From Thiohalobacter thiocyanaticus (GTDB lineage: Bacteria; Pseudomonadota; Gammaproteobacteria; Thiohalobacterales; Thiohalobacteraceae), in contig NZ_AP018052.1 of assembly GCF_002356355.1 (NCBI RefSeq), positions 868,001 through 932,000 on the forward strand: a stretch of DNA of 64,000 bases, in the 5' to 3' direction. Within the stretch, counting starts at the first letter, position 1; each line of letters begins with the position of its first letter. Made by a program: the position numbers and the translations under genes. This document shows positions 34,577 to 44,221 of this stretch, piece by piece. Below the pieces are notes generated by a model that saw nothing but the letters and a program-made list of their open reading frames with translations, did no database searches and had not been told where the DNA came from.

Positions 34577-34867
34577 TCAGACGCAGCCGGTGGGCTTGGG
34601 CAGGCCGCCCCACTTGCAGATCAGCTTCATCGGCCCCTTCTTGAACACGTCATACAGGTGCTTGGTGCTGACGTCGGTGGCCTTGGCGAACTTGCGGATC
34701 GGCGGCACCACGCCGTCGGCGTCGTACATGCTGCGGGCTTCCTGGATGTAGCCCATGATCTCGTCCGTCATTTCGTAGCCTTCCGTCGCGGCCAGTTCCC
34801 GGGCGACTTCCTCGCTCCAGTCGTCGCGATTGATCAGAAAGCCTTCGTTGTCCAACTGCACATTCAT
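34577..34867 (-). CDS. DsrC-like sulfur-relay protein with both redox cysteines
   Basis: 96 residues. The C-terminal arm ends ICKWGGLPKPTGCV, so the penultimate Cys (CysA) and a second Cys eleven positions earlier (CysB) are both kept, as in true DsrC; TusE keeps only one. Early residues LDNEGFLINRDDWSEEVA also match the family. It is shorter than DsrC (about 110 residues) and lacks the KGNSQYLY-type loop before the arm, so it is a divergent DsrC-like protein. DsrC carries sulfur as a trisulfide between cysteines. No dsrAB, tusBCD or rhodanese gene is adjacent. Confidence 0.85.
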   Translation of the reverse strand: MNVQLDNEGFLINRDDWSEEVARELAATEGYEMTDEIMGYIQEARSMYDADGVVPPIRKFAKATDVSTKHLYDVFKKGPMKLICKWGGLPKPTGCV

Positions 34868-35022
34868 ACTGCCTTGCCTCGCTTGTTTTTGCGGTGAGTG
34901 TTAAAAGTTGAGTAATTTTATCAGGAATAGCGGCGGACTGTACAACCTTCGGGCGGCAGAAAACCCTGCAGGGAAAACGGGATCCTGTTGCGGCCGCCCG
35001 GAGGGCGGCCGGCGGCGAGGGG

Positions 35023-35829
<807 letters not shown>

Positions 35830-36079
35830 TGCTGTCAGTATCGTGATTCCCACGCGCTGCGGCGCTGAACCCCGTCACAGCCCGGCAGTCCCGCTGGAAT
35901 CCGCTGGCCGTCCGGGAACACTGAGGCGCTCGTCAGGATTAGCGCCGGCAGGGCATTAATCTTGAGACCAAGTTGCTGTTTTGGGGTGGAAGTGTGATCC
36001 ATTTGACGAAATGCCCCGGAATCGCCAGAGTATCCGGCCTGATTCGGGGATTTCCCCGCCACCCATCCGGAGTCGCGAT

Positions 36080-36364
36080 ATGGCATCGACGGTTGACGAT
36101 CTGAGCATCGAGTACGAGGAAGACGGCATCACCCTGGTCAAGCAGCTGGACAAGGTGGTCCTGTCCAAGGGCGCCTGGTCCACGGTGATCTTCCGCTACC
36201 AGGACTGGGATCGCCAGAAGGAGCAGTACAGCAAGGACAAGTACACCATCCGCCGTTACCAGAAACGCAACGGCGAGTACTTTCAGAAATCCAAGTTCAA
36301 CATCTCCAGCCCCGACCAGGCCCGCAGCCTGATCACCGCCCTGCAGGGATGGCTGGAGGACTGA
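36080..36364 (+). CDS. Conserved small protein, 94 residues
   Basis: A compact charged protein (LSIEYEEDGITLVKQLDKVV, LSKGAWSTVIFRYQDWDRQ, YTIRRYQKRNGEYFQKSKFN, ISSPDQARSLITALQGWL). I recall similar proteins in sulfur- and metal-metabolising bacteria, of unknown function; this is memory, not a search result. There is no signal peptide or Cys. It is monocistronic. Confidence 0.75.
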   Translation: MASTVDDLSIEYEEDGITLVKQLDKVVLSKGAWSTVIFRYQDWDRQKEQYSKDKYTIRRYQKRNGEYFQKSKFNISSPDQARSLITALQGWLED

Positions 36365-36450
36365 GCCACGCCCAGCCTTCTGGCAGGATATATGCTTCCC
36401 TTCCGGGCAGGACGTTATCCTGACGTCCTGCCGAAGCAGAGGGGGCAGAC

Positions 36451-36876
36451 ATGCGCAGCTATATCCGCCACCCGTGTGATATACCGATCGAGTTCAGCGA
36501 GGATACGGCCCGCTATCCCCGCCGTGAACGGCTGAGCAACATCAGTCAGGGCGGCCTCGCCTTCAGTGCCGCCCGGCCGCAGCGTCGCGGCCAGATACTC
36601 CGGCTGCGCATCCCCGATGTGCAGCCCCCGTTCGAGGCCCCGGCGCGGGTCAGCTGGTGCAATCCTGTCGGCGAGGGCTATGAGGTGGGCGTGGAGTTCA
36701 TCATGCCGGGCGACGAGTTCCGTGCCCGGATGGTGGAGCAGGTGTGCTATATCGAACACTACAAACGCCGGGTGCAGGCACTCGAGGGCCGGGAACTGAC
36801 CGGTGAGGAGGCGGCGCGGGAATGGATCGCGAAGTACGCTGCGCGGTTTCCCGACCTGGAGGGTGACGAACCCTGA
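36451..36876 (+). CDS. PilZ-domain protein
   Basis: 141 residues. The c-di-GMP motifs are present with one change: RSYIRHP near residues 2-8 (RxxxR) and LSNISQGGLAFSA near 30-42 (N/DxSxxG). The rest is the PilZ beta barrel (GQILRLRIPDVQPPFEAPAR, VSWCNPVGEGYEVGVEF) with a helical tail. It probably binds c-di-GMP and controls surface or motility behaviour through a partner. No diguanylate cyclase is nearby. Confidence 0.85.
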   Translation: MRSYIRHPCDIPIEFSEDTARYPRRERLSNISQGGLAFSAARPQRRGQILRLRIPDVQPPFEAPARVSWCNPVGEGYEVGVEFIMPGDEFRARMVEQVCYIEHYKRRVQALEGRELTGEEAAREWIAKYAARFPDLEGDEP

Positions 36877-36879
36877 ACA

Positions 36880-37674
36880 CTAGTCGTTTTCCGCCAGCCA
36901 GTCGCGCCAGGCGGTGAACAGTGCCGGATCGGAGGCCGAGACCACCGAGCGCGGGGCCAGGCGGGGAGCGAATACATCTTCCCCGTCGAGGGTGCGGCAG
37001 GTGCCGCCGGCCTCGGTCAGGATCAGGCTGCCGGCGGCCAGATCCCACAGCTTCTGGCCGCCGTGCAGGTACACATGGCCGCGTCCGGCCGCCATCCAGC
37101 CCCACTCCAGGGCGCAGGAACCGAAGTTGCGCTGCGAACTGTAGGGCGGCTGCTCCACCAGCCGCCGGCGCAGCGTGGGGGTCAGACGCTTGAAATCCAC
37201 CATGGCCACGGCCCGTTGCAGTTCGATGCCGCTGGCAGCCGCCTGCAGTTCCCGGTGGTTGAGATAAGCACCCCTGCCTTTCTGCGCACTGAAGCATTCA
37301 TCGCGCAGCGGATCATAGATGATACCGAGTTCCACCTCGCCGCCGCGGATCAGTGCCAGTGAGATGCCGAAGCAGGGAATGCCGGCGGCGAAGTTGCTGG
37401 TGCCGTCCAGCGGGTCCAGGCACCACAGGGGGGTGTCGGTATCGGCCAGCAGCATCTCCTGCTCGGCGGCCGACATCTCTTCGCTGAGAAAGGCGGCCTC
37501 GGGATGCAGTTCATGCAACTGTTCGCGCAGCCGGGCGTCGACCGCCAGATCGGCCTCGGTCAGCACGCTGCCGTCGGCCTTGTACTCATGGCCGATGCGC
37601 TGGAAGCGGGGGATGAGTTCTTCCTGGCCGACTTGGCGGACCAGGCCGTTCAGTTGATTGAGATCGAGGGTCAT
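36880..37674 (-). CDS. Inositol monophosphatase family protein
   Basis: 264 residues. The metal-binding motif is WCLDPLDGTSNFAAGIP near 83-99, and the C-terminal motif is QKLWDLAAGSLILTEAGG. The glutamate block FLSEEM is at about 62-67. Family members hydrolyse inositol phosphates, 3'-phosphoadenosine phosphate or fructose bisphosphate; the substrate is not decided by sequence. It converges with the PilZ gene, only three bases apart. Confidence 0.87.
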   Translation of the reverse strand: MTLDLNQLNGLVRQVGQEELIPRFQRIGHEYKADGSVLTEADLAVDARLREQLHELHPEAAFLSEEMSAAEQEMLLADTDTPLWCLDPLDGTSNFAAGIPCFGISLALIRGGEVELGIIYDPLRDECFSAQKGRGAYLNHRELQAAASGIELQRAVAMVDFKRLTPTLRRRLVEQPPYSSQRNFGSCALEWGWMAAGRGHVYLHGGQKLWDLAAGSLILTEAGGTCRTLDGEDVFAPRLAPRSVVSASDPALFTAWRDWLAEND

Positions 37675-37706
37675 GCAGACAGGGTCCTGGTGCCGGGTGT
37701 GATCGG

Positions 37707-37785
37707 GTAGGATGGGTGAAGGCGCGGCGCGCCGCAACCCATCATGAAATCGGGCTGCGCTGGGTTGCGTTGCGCTTCCCCCGCC
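37707..37785. repeat. Family B palindrome, degenerate right arm
   Basis: GTAGGATGGGTGAAGGCG at the left; the right arm TGGGTTGCGTTGCGCTTCCC is decayed relative to the copies at 3303, 10004 and 31665. Confidence 0.65.
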
Positions 37786-37812
37786 CTGCGGTCCTGGCGA
37801 CAGGTGCCTGCA

Positions 37813-39327
37813 TCAGGATGAACAACTCAGCGTAATCGACCGGCTCCAGTCCGGTGGCTCGGCGGCATAGGCCGCGTGTTCCGGCTGCTCGTCGAAGGGA
37901 CGCCGCAGGATCTGGAGCAGGCGTTCGAGCTCACTGTAGTCGCCCGCCTCGGCCTGTTCGATGGCCTGCTGCGCCAGGTAGTTGCGCAGGATGTACCTGG
38001 GATTGACCCGGTTCATTGCCGCCCGGCGCACGGCGTCATCGCTGTTTTCCCGGCGCAGCCGGTCGCGATAGCGTGCGCTCCAGGCGTCGAAGGCCTCGCG
38101 GTTGATGAACTGGTCGCGCAGTTCGCGATTGTCGGCGTTGTCGCCACTGTCGAACATCGCCAGCCGGCGGAAACTCAGGGTATGGTCGCGGCCATCGTCC
38201 GCCAGCAGGGCAAGGAATTCCTGTGCCAGCTCCAGGTCATGGGTGCCGGCCGTCTGCAGTCCCAGTTTGGCGCGCAGGCCAGCCTCATAATGCGCGGTGA
38301 AGATCTCCCGATAGCGTTCGAACTGGGCCGTGGCCAGTTCCGCGGCGGCCTCGGCGTTTTCATCCAGCAGAGGCAGCAGGGCCTGGCCCAGGCAGCTCAG
38401 ATTCCACAGTCCGATGTCGGGCTGACGGTCGAAGGCGTAACGGCCGGCGTGGTCCGAGTGGTTGCAGACGAAGCCCGGATCATAGGTGTCCATGAAGCCG
38501 AAGGGCCCATAGTCCAGGGTCAGGCCGAGGATGGACATGTTGTCGGTGTTCATCACCCCGTGGGCGAAGCCGATCAGCTGCCATTGTGCCAGCAGCCGTG
38601 CGGTGCGTTCGACCACCTCCTGATACAGTGCCAGGCAGGGATTGTCGGCCTGCTGCAGCTGCGGGTAGTGATGGGTGATGACGTAGTCGGCCAGCTGCTG
38701 CAGTTGCGGGAACTGGTTGCGGTAATAGAAGACCTCGAAGGAGCCGAAACGCACATGGCTCGGGGCGGCGCGCAGCAGCAGGGCACCGCGCTCGATGCGT
38801 TCGCGGTAGACCTCCTCATTGGAGCCGGCCATGCACAGGGCGCGAGTGGTGGGTACGCCCAGTGCGTGCATGGCTTCAGAGCACAGGTATTCACGCAGGG
38901 TGGAACGCAGCACCGCCCGGCCGTCACCGTTGCGCGAGTAGGGGGTGGGGCCCGCGCCCTTGGACTGCAGTTCCCAGCGTTCGCCGTGGTCGGTGCATAT
39001 CTCGCCGAGGATGATCGCGCGTCCGTCGCCCAGTTGCGGCACGTAGTGACCGAACTGGTGGCCGGCATAGAGCATGGCCACCGGTTCGCTGCCGGGCAGT
39101 CGGTGTTCGCCGTTCAGCCAGGCCAGGAATCCGGGCCGTCCGGCTGCGGCGGGATCCAGGCCGAGTTGCCCGGCCAGGTCGGCATTGAAGCTGATCAGGT
39201 GGGGGTCGCTCAGCGGGGTGGGGGCGACCGGCGAGTGAAAGGCCGGTCCCAGGCGGGCATAGCTGTTGGTGAATTCCAGCGTTTCCAGCGGGTGCAGCCT
39301 CGCCACGGGTGCGGAGGAAGTGATCAT
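37813..39327 (-). CDS. selO: Protein adenylyltransferase SelO
   Basis: 504 residues. SelO is a pseudokinase-fold enzyme that AMPylates proteins in oxidative stress. Characteristic blocks are visible: LYAGHQFGHYVPQLGDGRAI, LQSKGAGPTPYSRNGDGRAV, RAAPSHVRFGSFEVFYYRN, FAHGVMNTDNMSILGLTLDY and GPFGFMD. The C-terminus ends LSCSS, the site where animal homologues carry selenocysteine; here it is Cys. ATG 39327 starts MITSSAPVARLHPLETLEF. The divergent region to the iron transporter holds a Fur box. Confidence 0.94.
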   Translation of the reverse strand: MITSSAPVARLHPLETLEFTNSYARLGPAFHSPVAPTPLSDPHLISFNADLAGQLGLDPAAAGRPGFLAWLNGEHRLPGSEPVAMLYAGHQFGHYVPQLGDGRAIILGEICTDHGERWELQSKGAGPTPYSRNGDGRAVLRSTLREYLCSEAMHALGVPTTRALCMAGSNEEVYRERIERGALLLRAAPSHVRFGSFEVFYYRNQFPQLQQLADYVITHHYPQLQQADNPCLALYQEVVERTARLLAQWQLIGFAHGVMNTDNMSILGLTLDYGPFGFMDTYDPGFVCNHSDHAGRYAFDRQPDIGLWNLSCLGQALLPLLDENAEAAAELATAQFERYREIFTAHYEAGLRAKLGLQTAGTHDLELAQEFLALLADDGRDHTLSFRRLAMFDSGDNADNRELRDQFINREAFDAWSARYRDRLRRENSDDAVRRAAMNRVNPRYILRNYLAQQAIEQAEAGDYSELERLLQILRRPFDEQPEHAAYAAEPPDWSRSITLSCSS

Positions 39328-39446
39328 GAGCGGGATTGTGTCCCACCGGAGCGGGCATCGCAACCCGCAGAATTACAAGGATTTCATGTTCCTGCATCAG
39401 AGGAAATCAATCTCTGTCCCCTGCCGGGCTTGCATCGAAACGCCAT

Positions 39447-39465
39447 GAAAATGATAATTGTTACC
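39447..39465. promoter_or_regulatory. Fur box upstream of the iron ABC transporter
   Basis: GAAAATGATAATTGTTACC at 39447-39465 matches the 19-bp Fur consensus GATAATGATAATCATTATC at 15 of 19 positions. It lies 41 bp before the substrate-binding protein start, so iron repression is likely. Confidence 0.75.
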
Positions 39466-39505
39466 GTTTCCTTTCGGTCATGAGTTTTACAGGGGTAGTC
39501 CGAAG

Positions 39506-40543
39506 ATGTCTGTCATGTCGCTTTCACGCTGGATGCTGCCGTTTCTGTGTGCCTTGCTGCTCGCCGGTCCGGCGGTCGCAGCCGAGGTCAATCTTTACTC
39601 CGCGCGTCAGGAAAACCTGATCAAGCCGCTGCTGGACCGTTTTACCGAGCAGACCGGCATCGAAGTCAACCTGGTCACAGGCAAGGCGGATGCCCTGCTG
39701 CAGCGGCTGAAGAGCGAGGGCCGCAACAGCCCGGCCGACCTGCTGCTGACCACCGATGCCGGCCGCCTGCACCGCGCCCGGGAAGCCGGTGTGCTGGCCC
39801 CGGTCGCTTCGGACACCCTGAGCGAGCGCATCCCCGCGCACTACCGGGATCCCGAAGGTTACTGGTTCGGCCTGTCGGTGCGGGCGCGTCCCATTGTCTA
39901 TGTCACCGACCGGGTCAGGCCCGCTGAACTGTCGACCTACGAGGCGCTGGCCGATCCGAAGTGGAAGGGACGTGTCTGCATCCGCTCCTCCAGCAACATC
40001 TACAACCAGTCGCTGGTGGCGTCCATGATCGCCCATGATGGGGTCGAGGCGACCGAGGCCTGGGCCCGGGATTTCGTCGCCAACTTCGCCCGTCCGCCCA
40101 TCGGCGGCGATCGCGACCAGGTGCTGGCCGCCGCGGCCGGTCAGTGTGATGTCGCCGTGGTCAATACCTATTACCTGGGCGTGATGCTCAATGAGGACGA
40201 TCCGGAGCAGCGCGAGGCCGCCGGGCGGGTGGCCGTGTTCTGGCCCAACCAGGAGGGGAGCGGGGACGGGCGCGGCACCCACGTCAATGTCAGCGGCATC
40301 GCCCTCACCGCTGCGGCCGGCAACCGCGACAATGCGGTGCGTCTGATGGAGTTCCTCACCAGCGATGCCTCCCAGGCCTGGTATGCCCAGGTCAACCATG
40401 AGTACCCGGTGCGCGGCTCGGTGCCGGTCAGCGACACCCTGGCGGCCTGGGGCGACTTCAAGGCCGATGATTTGGACCTGCATCTTCTGGGGAAATATAA
40501 TGCCGAGGCGGTACGGCTGATGGACCGGGCGGGCTGGAAGTAG
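39506..40543 (+). CDS. fbpA: Ferric iron ABC transporter, periplasmic binding protein
   Basis: 345 residues; signal peptide LPFLCALLLAGPAVAAEV. The mature start VNLYSARQENLIKPLLDRFT and later AVVNTYYLGVML (with the paired Tyr iron ligands) match the FbpA/FutA/IdiA group. The block VNVSGIALTAAAGNRDNAV also fits. It delivers Fe(III) to the FbpB-C permease. A Fur box precedes it and a hairpin follows, favouring higher expression than the downstream genes. A MITE separates it from the permease. Confidence 0.92.
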   Translation: MSVMSLSRWMLPFLCALLLAGPAVAAEVNLYSARQENLIKPLLDRFTEQTGIEVNLVTGKADALLQRLKSEGRNSPADLLLTTDAGRLHRAREAGVLAPVASDTLSERIPAHYRDPEGYWFGLSVRARPIVYVTDRVRPAELSTYEALADPKWKGRVCIRSSSNIYNQSLVASMIAHDGVEATEAWARDFVANFARPPIGGDRDQVLAAAAGQCDVAVVNTYYLGVMLNEDDPEQREAAGRVAVFWPNQEGSGDGRGTHVNVSGIALTAAAGNRDNAVRLMEFLTSDASQAWYAQVNHEYPVRGSVPVSDTLAAWGDFKADDLDLHLLGKYNAEAVRLMDRAGWK

Positions 40544-40588
40544 CGCTGCCCCGGATTATTGCTCGATCCTTTCCCGAGGATCTGTCCA

Positions 40589-40611
40589 GGCGGGGTGCAC
40601 GGCACCCCGCC
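40589..40611 (+). terminator. Hairpin after fbpA
   Basis: A perfect 10-bp stem (GGCGGGGTGC with GCACCCCGCC) and three-base loop, followed by GTTGTTT. It could be a terminator or attenuator that limits read-through into the permease genes. Confidence 0.6.
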
Positions 40612-40635
40612 GTTGTTTGCGGGCCACGTATTTGA

Positions 40636-40959
40636 CCAGGGCCTGTTAACACTAATCTAATCGCCTCTGCTGGGGCTGATTTTTCGTCCAGCAAGGCAGA
40701 ATGAGTGAGGTGTAGTCATTCTACATGAGCGAATGATAACGCCGCTGGGCGGAATATCAGCCCCAGCCCTGCGGGTTGCGCCTGAAACAGCGCCACTCAT
40801 CGTTGCTCGTACCCACTACACTCGCTGCGCTCGCGGGGCAGGCTCTCGCTTATTTGGAATCACCAAACTGCGCTCCTCGCGCCTTTATGCCCTAAGGGTA
40901 TCGATTGGCGCTGTTTGAGGCACAACAGAGACGATTAGATTAGTGTTAACAGGCCCTGG
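40636..40959. mobile_element. MITE-like element with perfect 28-bp terminal inverted repeats
   Basis: CCAGGGCCTGTTAACACTAA continues for a further eight bases and is exactly inverted at 40932-40959. The 324-bp element has no gene that could encode a transposase; the interior is partly palindromic (GCCCCAGC, GGGGCTG). Target duplications cannot be called because CCA/TGG at the ends is palindromic. It sits between fbpA and fbpB. A passive element moved by a transposase elsewhere is the likely origin; the transposase family is not identified. Confidence 0.9.
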
Positions 40960-42634
40960 CACCACGACCCGGACTGTCCCGGGGGTATCCTCACGCCAGA
41001 ACTGGTTGAGCAGCGGCTGGCGTGCGGGCGTGCTGCTGGTGGCCCTGATTGTGGCCCTGCCGGTGCTGACGGTATTCAGCTTCGTGTTCGAGCCCGCCGG
41101 CGAGGTCTGGCGCCACCTGGCCGCCACCGTACTGCAGGACTATGTGGTCAATTCCCTGCTGCTGATGCTCGGCGTCGGCGCCGGCACCCTGCTGCTGGGC
41201 GTGTCCACGGCCTGGGTGACCACCACCTGCGAGTTTCCCGGCCGCAGAATCTTCGAATGGGCATTGCTGCTGCCCATGGCCATCCCGGCCTACATCATCG
41301 CCTACACTTATACCGGCCTGCTGGATTTCGCCGGGCCGGTGCAGACCGGGCTGCGCGAACTGACCGGCTGGGGCTACGGCGATTACTGGTTCCCCCAGGT
41401 GCGTTCACTGGGCGGTGCCGTGGTGATGCTGTCGCTGGTGCTCTATCCCTATGTCTACCTGCTGACCCGGGCCGCCTTCCTGGAGCAGTCGGTGTGCGTG
41501 CTCGAGGTCAGCCGCACGCTCGGGGCCAGCCCCTGGCGCACCTTCAGCCGGGTGGCCCTGCCATTGGCGCGTCCTGCAGTGATCACGGGGCTGTCACTGG
41601 CGCTGATGGAGACCCTGGCCGACTACGGCACGGTGCAGTACTTCGGCGTGAACACCTTTACCACCGGCATCTTCCGCACCTGGTTCGGCCTGGGTGATCC
41701 CGCTGCCGCGGCCCAGCTCTCGGCCCTGCTGATGAGCTTCGTGTTTGTGCTGATCCTGCTCGAGCGCTGGTCGCGCCGCCAGGCCCGCTACCACCACACC
41801 ACCAGCCGTTACCGCAGCCTGCCGCGGCACCGGCTGCGGGGCTGGCAGCTTCCGGTCGGGGTGCTGGTGTGCCTGGTGCCGCTGCTGTTCGGTTTCCTGG
41901 TGCCGGCCGGGCAGCTGCTGGTCTGGGCGCTGCGTACCGCGCCCGAGACGGTGGGAACGGGGTTCATCCAGCTGACCTGGCACAGCCTGATACTGGCCGG
42001 CAGCGCGGCCCTGATCGCCCTGCTGCTGGGCCTGTTCATGGCCTACGGCAAGCGCCTGCACGGCAACTGGCTGGTGCAGGGCGCAGTGCGCCTCGCCGGC
42101 ATGGGCTATGCCGTGCCCGGTACCGTGATCGCGGTGGGCGTGATGATTCCCTTCGCCGCCTTCGACAATACCCTGGACGGCTGGATGCGGGCGCAGTTCG
42201 GGATCTCCACCGGCCTGCTGCTGTCCGGCACCCTGGCCGCGCTGCTGTTCGCCTACACGGTGCGCTTCCTGGCGGTGTCGCTGCAGACGGTCGAGGCCGG
42301 ACTGGGGAAGATCAAACTCAGCATGGACGATGCCGCCCGCTCCATGGGCTACCCCCCGGGCGAGGTGCTGCGCCGGGTACACATGCCCATCATGCGCGGC
42401 AGCCTGCTCACCGCGGTGCTGCTGGTGTTCGTCGACGTGCTCAAGGAACTGCCGGCGACCCTGATCCTGCGCCCCTTCAATTTCAACACGCTCGCGGTGC
42501 GGGCCTATGAACTGGCCTCGGACGAACGCCTGGCCGATGCCGCCAGCGCTTCCCTGGCCATCGTGCTGGCCGGTATCATTCCGGTCATTCTGCTCAGCCG
42601 CAGCATCGCCCACTCCCGGCCCGGTCATGCCTGA
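40943..42634 (+). CDS. fbpB: Ferric iron ABC transporter permease
   Basis: About 563 residues and 12 membrane helices in two halves, each with the EAA-type loop that contacts the ATPase: VSRTLGASPWRTFSRVALPL in the first half and DDAARSMGYPPGEVLRRVHM in the second. The only early start in frame is a GTG at 40943 that lies inside the right end of the MITE. Later Val or Leu codons near 41003-41030 (TTG, GTG) are alternatives; these would delete only the first 20-30 residues before helix 1. The stop overlaps the ATPase gene by eight bases. Confidence 0.9.
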   Translation: MLTGPGTTTRTVPGVSSRQNWLSSGWRAGVLLVALIVALPVLTVFSFVFEPAGEVWRHLAATVLQDYVVNSLLLMLGVGAGTLLLGVSTAWVTTTCEFPGRRIFEWALLLPMAIPAYIIAYTYTGLLDFAGPVQTGLRELTGWGYGDYWFPQVRSLGGAVVMLSLVLYPYVYLLTRAAFLEQSVCVLEVSRTLGASPWRTFSRVALPLARPAVITGLSLALMETLADYGTVQYFGVNTFTTGIFRTWFGLGDPAAAAQLSALLMSFVFVLILLERWSRRQARYHHTTSRYRSLPRHRLRGWQLPVGVLVCLVPLLFGFLVPAGQLLVWALRTAPETVGTGFIQLTWHSLILAGSAALIALLLGLFMAYGKRLHGNWLVQGAVRLAGMGYAVPGTVIAVGVMIPFAAFDNTLDGWMRAQFGISTGLLLSGTLAALLFAYTVRFLAVSLQTVEAGLGKIKLSMDDAARSMGYPPGEVLRRVHMPIMRGSLLTAVLLVFVDVLKELPATLILRPFNFNTLAVRAYELASDERLADAASASLAIVLAGIIPVILLSRSIAHSRPGHA

Positions 42635-43685
42635 ACTGCTCGAAGTCGACAATTGCAGCCTCGCCTACGACGGTATCCCGGTCGTCAAGCAGGTCTCGTT
42701 CGGCCTGGAGACGGGCAATATCGGCTGCCTGCTGGGTCCCAGCGGCTGCGGCAAGACCACCCTGCTGCGCGCCATCGCGGGCTTCGAACTGCTGCAGTCC
42801 GGCGAGATCCGGCTGCGTGGCCAGGTCGTCAGCCACAGCGGCTGGGCCCTGCCGCCGGAGCAGCGCCGGGTGGGCATGGTGTTCCAGGATTTCGCCCTGT
42901 TCCCGCACCTCACCGTGGCCGGCAATATCGCCTTCGGGCTGCGCCATCTGTCCGAACGCGAGCGCCGGACGCGGGTGCGGGAACTGCTGGAACTGGTGGG
43001 CATGCCCGGCTATGCCTCGGCCTACCCGCATCAGCTCTCCGGCGGCCAGCAGCAGCGTATCGCCGTGGCTCGCGCCATCGCCCCGCGCCCCGAACTGTTG
43101 CTGCTGGACGAGCCCTTCTCCAGCATGGACGCCGAGTTGCGCGAGCAGCTGGCGCGCGAGGTGCGTGCCATCCTCAAGCAGGAGGAAATCACTGCCATCC
43201 TGGTCACCCACGATCAATACGAGGCCTTCGCCATGGCCGACGAGATCGGGGTGATCAACCAGGGCCGGCTGATGCAGTGGGACAGCGGCTACAATCTCTA
43301 CCATCGCCCGGCCAACCGCTTCGTGGCCGACTTCATCGGCCAGGGGGCGATCATCACCGGCGAGGTGCTGAACGACCAGCATGTCAATTCCGAACTGGGC
43401 ATCATTCCCGGACGCATCCCCGAGGGCTGCGTCCCGGGTTGCAAGGTCGATCTGCTGGTACGCCCCGATGACATCCAGCACGACGACGAAAGCGAGCTGC
43501 AGGCGCGGGTGGTGGAAAAGGCCTTCCGCGGCGCTGAATTTCTCTACACGCTGGAGTTGCACAGTGGCACCCGGGTGCTGTGCTTCGCGCCCAGCCATCA
43601 CGATCATGCCATCGGTGAATCCATCGGTATCCGGATGGAGATCGATCACCTGGTCATGTTCCGACAGGAGCGGCAGACAGCATGA
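42627..43685 (+). CDS. fbpC: Ferric iron ABC transporter ATP-binding protein
   Basis: 352 residues. Walker A is GPSGCGKTT, the Q-loop VFQDFALFP, the signature LSGGQQQRIAVARAIA, Walker B LLLLDEPFSSMD and the switch His in VTHDQYEAF. A C-terminal TOBE-like regulatory domain (about 240-352) follows. It powers the FbpB permease. It starts within the end of fbpB and its stop overlaps the slyD-like start by four bases (ATGA). Confidence 0.93.
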   Translation: MPELLEVDNCSLAYDGIPVVKQVSFGLETGNIGCLLGPSGCGKTTLLRAIAGFELLQSGEIRLRGQVVSHSGWALPPEQRRVGMVFQDFALFPHLTVAGNIAFGLRHLSERERRTRVRELLELVGMPGYASAYPHQLSGGQQQRIAVARAIAPRPELLLLDEPFSSMDAELREQLAREVRAILKQEEITAILVTHDQYEAFAMADEIGVINQGRLMQWDSGYNLYHRPANRFVADFIGQGAIITGEVLNDQHVNSELGIIPGRIPEGCVPGCKVDLLVRPDDIQHDDESELQARVVEKAFRGAEFLYTLELHSGTRVLCFAPSHHDHAIGESIGIRMEIDHLVMFRQERQTA

Positions 43686-44206
43686 GCGAAGATTCCAAGA
43701 CTCTCCATTTCGTCAGGAAACGCAACTACCAGAGCGTGGTCAGGGACAAGGTGGTACGGCTGCGCTACGCCGTGTTCGAGCAGGGCTCGGACCAGGCACT
43801 GGCCTATGACGACGACCTCTACTATCTGCACGGCGGCTACGGCGGCGCCTTTCCCAGGGTGGAACAGGCGTTGGAAGGCCTGGGCGTGGATGCCAAGATG
43901 GAGTTGGAACTGACCGCAGACGAGGCCTATGGCCGGTACGATCCGGACCTGTGCCTGGCCGTGCCGGCCGAGGAGATTCCTGAACAGGCACGCCAGGTCG
44001 GGGCGCAGCTGGAGGGCGAGAGCCCGGAAGGCGGCAGCCTGGATTTCACTGTCCGGGCGGTGGAGGGAGACACCGTCACAGTCGACGGCAACCACCCGCT
44101 GGCCGGCCGCGATCTGCGCTTCGTGCTGGAGGTGCTGGATATCCGCGACGCCACGCCGGAGGAACTGGAAGCCGGTTATGCCTTCCCGTCCGCTGACGAG
44201 GACTAG
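43682..44206 (+). CDS. SlyD-like FKBP-type peptidyl-prolyl isomerase
   Basis: 174 residues. The FKBP core is split by an insert-in-flap chaperone domain, as in SlyD: YAVFEQGSDQALA, YYLHGGYGGAFPRVEQALEG, and DEAYGRYDPDLCLAVPAEEI. The C-terminal histidine-rich metal tail of E. coli SlyD is absent; it ends GYAFPSADED. It is translationally coupled to the iron ABC transporter genes, so it may fold a transporter component. It would act in the cytoplasm. Confidence 0.87.
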   Translation: MSEDSKTLHFVRKRNYQSVVRDKVVRLRYAVFEQGSDQALAYDDDLYYLHGGYGGAFPRVEQALEGLGVDAKMELELTADEAYGRYDPDLCLAVPAEEIPEQARQVGAQLEGESPEGGSLDFTVRAVEGDTVTVDGNHPLAGRDLRFVLEVLDIRDATPEELEAGYAFPSADED

Positions 44207-44221
44207 TCAGCGACGGTGACG

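Noticed and set aside
34272-34613. Leftward 113-codon frame covering both hairpins, with repeated HVRSxHAK peptides
   Set aside because: The repetition comes from the conserved hairpin loop, and the frame overlaps the end of the DsrC-like gene. It is not a plausible protein.
37876-39483. Long rightward frame opposite selO
   Set aside because: Antisense shadow; selO is supported by many conserved motifs on the other strand.
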